NCBI GenBank assembly: GCA_026770615.1
Contig: MU631577.1
Location: 156,127 to 170,122 of the forward strand
DNA length: 13,996 bases
Direction: 5' to 3'
Source of the DNA: Pavlovales sp. CCMP2436
Lineage: Eukaryota > Haptophyta > Pavlovophyceae > Pavlovales
A program made the position numbers and the translations under genes. Shown here piece after piece: positions 12,479 to 13,996 of the stretch (the first letter of the stretch is position 1; the number at the start of each line of letters is the position of its first letter). The notes under the pieces were generated by a model. The model was not told the origin of the DNA. It did not search any database and saw only the letters and a list, made by a program, of their open reading frames with translations.

Positions 12479-13996
12479 ATGAGGCGAGCCCAGCTCCTCT
12501 CGCTCCTCTTGATCTGCGCTGTCTCGGCGGCTACGACGACCTCGATGCCAATCGCAACGAGCCCGCCGCCGCCGAGCCCGCCGCCGCCGAGCCCGCCGCC
12601 GCCGAGCTCGCCGCCACCAAGCGCGCCTTCGCAGCCGGATGGCCTCCCGCCTCCTCTGCCGTCAACGCCGCCGAGCTCACCGCCAAGCCCAGCGTCAAGC
12701 CCGTCTCTGAGCCTGCCACACGCCCCCCACCGTCGCCTCCGTCTCCCGTCTTCGTGCCCTGTGACTATGACAGTAGCTCGCCCAACTTTGATTCGACATG
12801 CGTGGTAGAGCCTCCATTCGACCCAAGCAAGTTGTCAGCGTCGCCACCGCCACCACCGTCGAGCCCTACATTGCTTCCGCCGCGCGCTCCGCCACCACCC
12901 AGTCCTCTGCCGTCGACACCGCCGAGCTCGCCGCCGGCCCCACCGCCAAGCCCGCCTCCAAGCCCGCGGCCAAGCCCGCCACCGAGCCTGCCGCCAAGCC
13001 TGCCGCCGAACCCGCCACCGAACCCGCCGCCGAGCTCGCCACCGAACCCGCCACTGAGCTCGCCACCGGGCCCGCCACCGGGCCCGCTGCAGAGCCCGCC
13101 GCCGAGCCCGCCGCCAAGCCCGCCTCCGAGCCCGCCGCCGAGCCCGCCGCCGAGCCCGCCGCCGAGCCCGCCGCCGGTCGCCATCGAGGTGTGCACGTCT
13201 GTGGGTGATCCTCACTACACCACGTGGGCTGGGCCCGACTACAGCTTCCAAGGTCTAGATCTCTACGAGCTCGCCAGAGTGCCCGAGGAAGGCCTGCGTG
13301 TCGACTCGATCACCTGCCGCTTCGGGAGGCTCGCGAGCTCGAACGCGGCGATCGCGTTCGAGCTCGGTGCGCACTCGTACGAGATCTACGCGACGAGCCA
13401 GTACGTTGACGGTGCTCTGCAGTCGCGCGTCAACGGGATGATGACGCTCGGAGACGGCACGAAAATCATGCGCCAGGACAACCGCATCAATATCGCGCTT
13501 GGCCGCGTGCTCGTCGACGTCAGAGTGCAGTTCAACGAGCTCGCCGGGCGTCTCCGCGTCGTGCGCGTGGGCTGGTGGTAGAACGTGCGCGTCTACTCGC
13601 CGATTCGGGACGTGCTCGATCCCGAGCTGACCGGCCTCTGCGCCCGCAACGTCTCAGGCCCCGGCGTCACCGTCGGCGTCAACGAGGTCCCGATGCTCGC
13701 GGCCAACGAGACGGTCTTTGATACCAACGCCACGCGCTACACGGACCTCATCGCCGAGTGTGGCCTCGACGAGCCCAGCCCACTGCTCTGCGACAACCCG
13801 GGGACGGAGGGTTGTTGCCCTGCGCTGCCGACGCTAGATGACGCGGAGATGCTGTGCTCGTTTGCCCTCTGCGACGGAGAGGCGTACCCGCGCTGCCTGT
13901 ACGATTGCTGCCTGAGCGGTGTGTCCGAGTGCGTCAACTCCTACCTCGACGCGCAAACCTGCTCGCCCCTGTCGCCGTCCCCGACTTCGCCGCCAA
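12479..13996 (+). CDS. Secreted proline-rich (pherophorin-like) von Willebrand D domain protein, frame broken twice, runs off right edge
   Basis: ATG at 12479 opens a signal peptide (MRRAQLLSLLLICAVSAA) followed by SPPPP-type repeats like hydroxyproline-rich algal wall proteins. A short Cys-containing spacer (FVPCDYDSSSPNF) leads to a second long proline tract (about 12838-13182). Then comes a VWD domain from 13192: CTSVGDPHYTTW, YSFQGLDLYELA, MMTLGDGTKIM and GLCARNVSG. A Cys-rich C8-like part (DDAEMLCSFALCD, CLYDCCLSG) and another SPSPTSPP tract reach the window edge. N-glycosylation sequons occur in NVS, NET and NAT. Two breaks: one C appears to be missing in the C6 run at 12722-12727, and TAG at 13579-13581 interrupts the frame between GWW and NVRVYSP, which fits a Tyr codon. 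An extracellular matrix or scale role is inferred. Confidence 0.8.
12838..13182 (+). repeat. Proline-rich coding tract (SPPP repeats)
   Basis: Tandem CCGCCG(A/C)GCCCG-type units encode SPPPSPPP and variants (NPPP, SLPP, GPP). The last seven units are nearly identical in DNA, suggesting recent slippage expansion. The opposite strand is strongly G-rich. Confidence 0.9.

Noticed and set aside
12531..13251. Gly- or Arg-rich minus-strand frames opposite the proline tract
   Set aside because: Antisense of the CCG-rich repeats; the plus strand has signal peptide and VWD domain.

Overview
The window looks like nuclear DNA from a GC-rich eukaryotic microalga. A haptophyte-like or related chromist alga is my best guess; this is inferred from gene types and composition, not proven. 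Evidence for a eukaryote: an APC10/DOC1 subunit of the anaphase-promoting complex, a plastid-type sugar-phosphate/phosphate translocator (TPT family), an organelle-type repeat protein ending in a RAP domain, a signal-peptide protein with pherophorin-like SPPPP tracts and a von Willebrand D domain, GT-AG introns, and LINE-like retroelement debris. No operons, Shine-Dalgarno sites, tRNAs, rRNAs or CRISPR arrays were seen.

Layout, left to right. 1-897 (minus): an EF-hand plus leucine-rich-repeat gene that runs off the left edge; a phase-0 intron (189-387) holding telomere-like repeats rejoins its two halves. 898-1740: mostly non-coding, with a perfect 21-bp tandem duplication, a possible terminal exon and fragments of dispersed repeats. 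1741-2379 (minus): intact APC10. 2380-3050: no gene recognised. 3055-4858 (plus): 5'-truncated LINE-like element with a CCHC zinc-finger ORF, a GC-rich hairpin, a proline-rich ORF and two 3' hairpins. 5244-6806 (plus): intact TPT-family translocator with a long hydrophilic N-terminus. 7024-7461: nested inverted-repeat element. 7630-7860 (minus): a second, degraded 3' end of the same retroelement family. 7968-8023: 8-bp minisatellite. 8054-8590: a head-to-head inverted duplication of a gene start (short upstream ORF plus signal peptide). 8702-8808 and 11857-12018: two arrays of a GAAATTTC-cored palindrome flanking the next genes. 8923-11435 (minus): large RAP-domain protein with thirteen 37-residue ANTAW repeats, interrupted by one stop codon and one 7-nt deletion. 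11523-11816 (minus): last exon of an unrecognised gene. 12301-12428: MITE-like palindrome. 12479-13996 (plus): secreted proline-rich VWD protein with a frameshift and an in-frame stop, running off the right edge.

The genes do not form an obvious pathway; they look like ordinary unlinked nuclear genes separated by repeats. Two themes stand out. First, three of the five large genes carry clean, localisable reading-frame breaks while APC10 and the translocator are intact; assembly error and pseudogenisation are both live explanations. Second, several fold-back repeats of different kinds sit at gene boundaries. I found no convincing new defence or biosynthetic system. The most unusual items are the inverted duplication with a conserved stop-start upstream ORF, the paired GAAATTTC arrays, and the retroelement family with a conserved C-terminus and two-hairpin tail.
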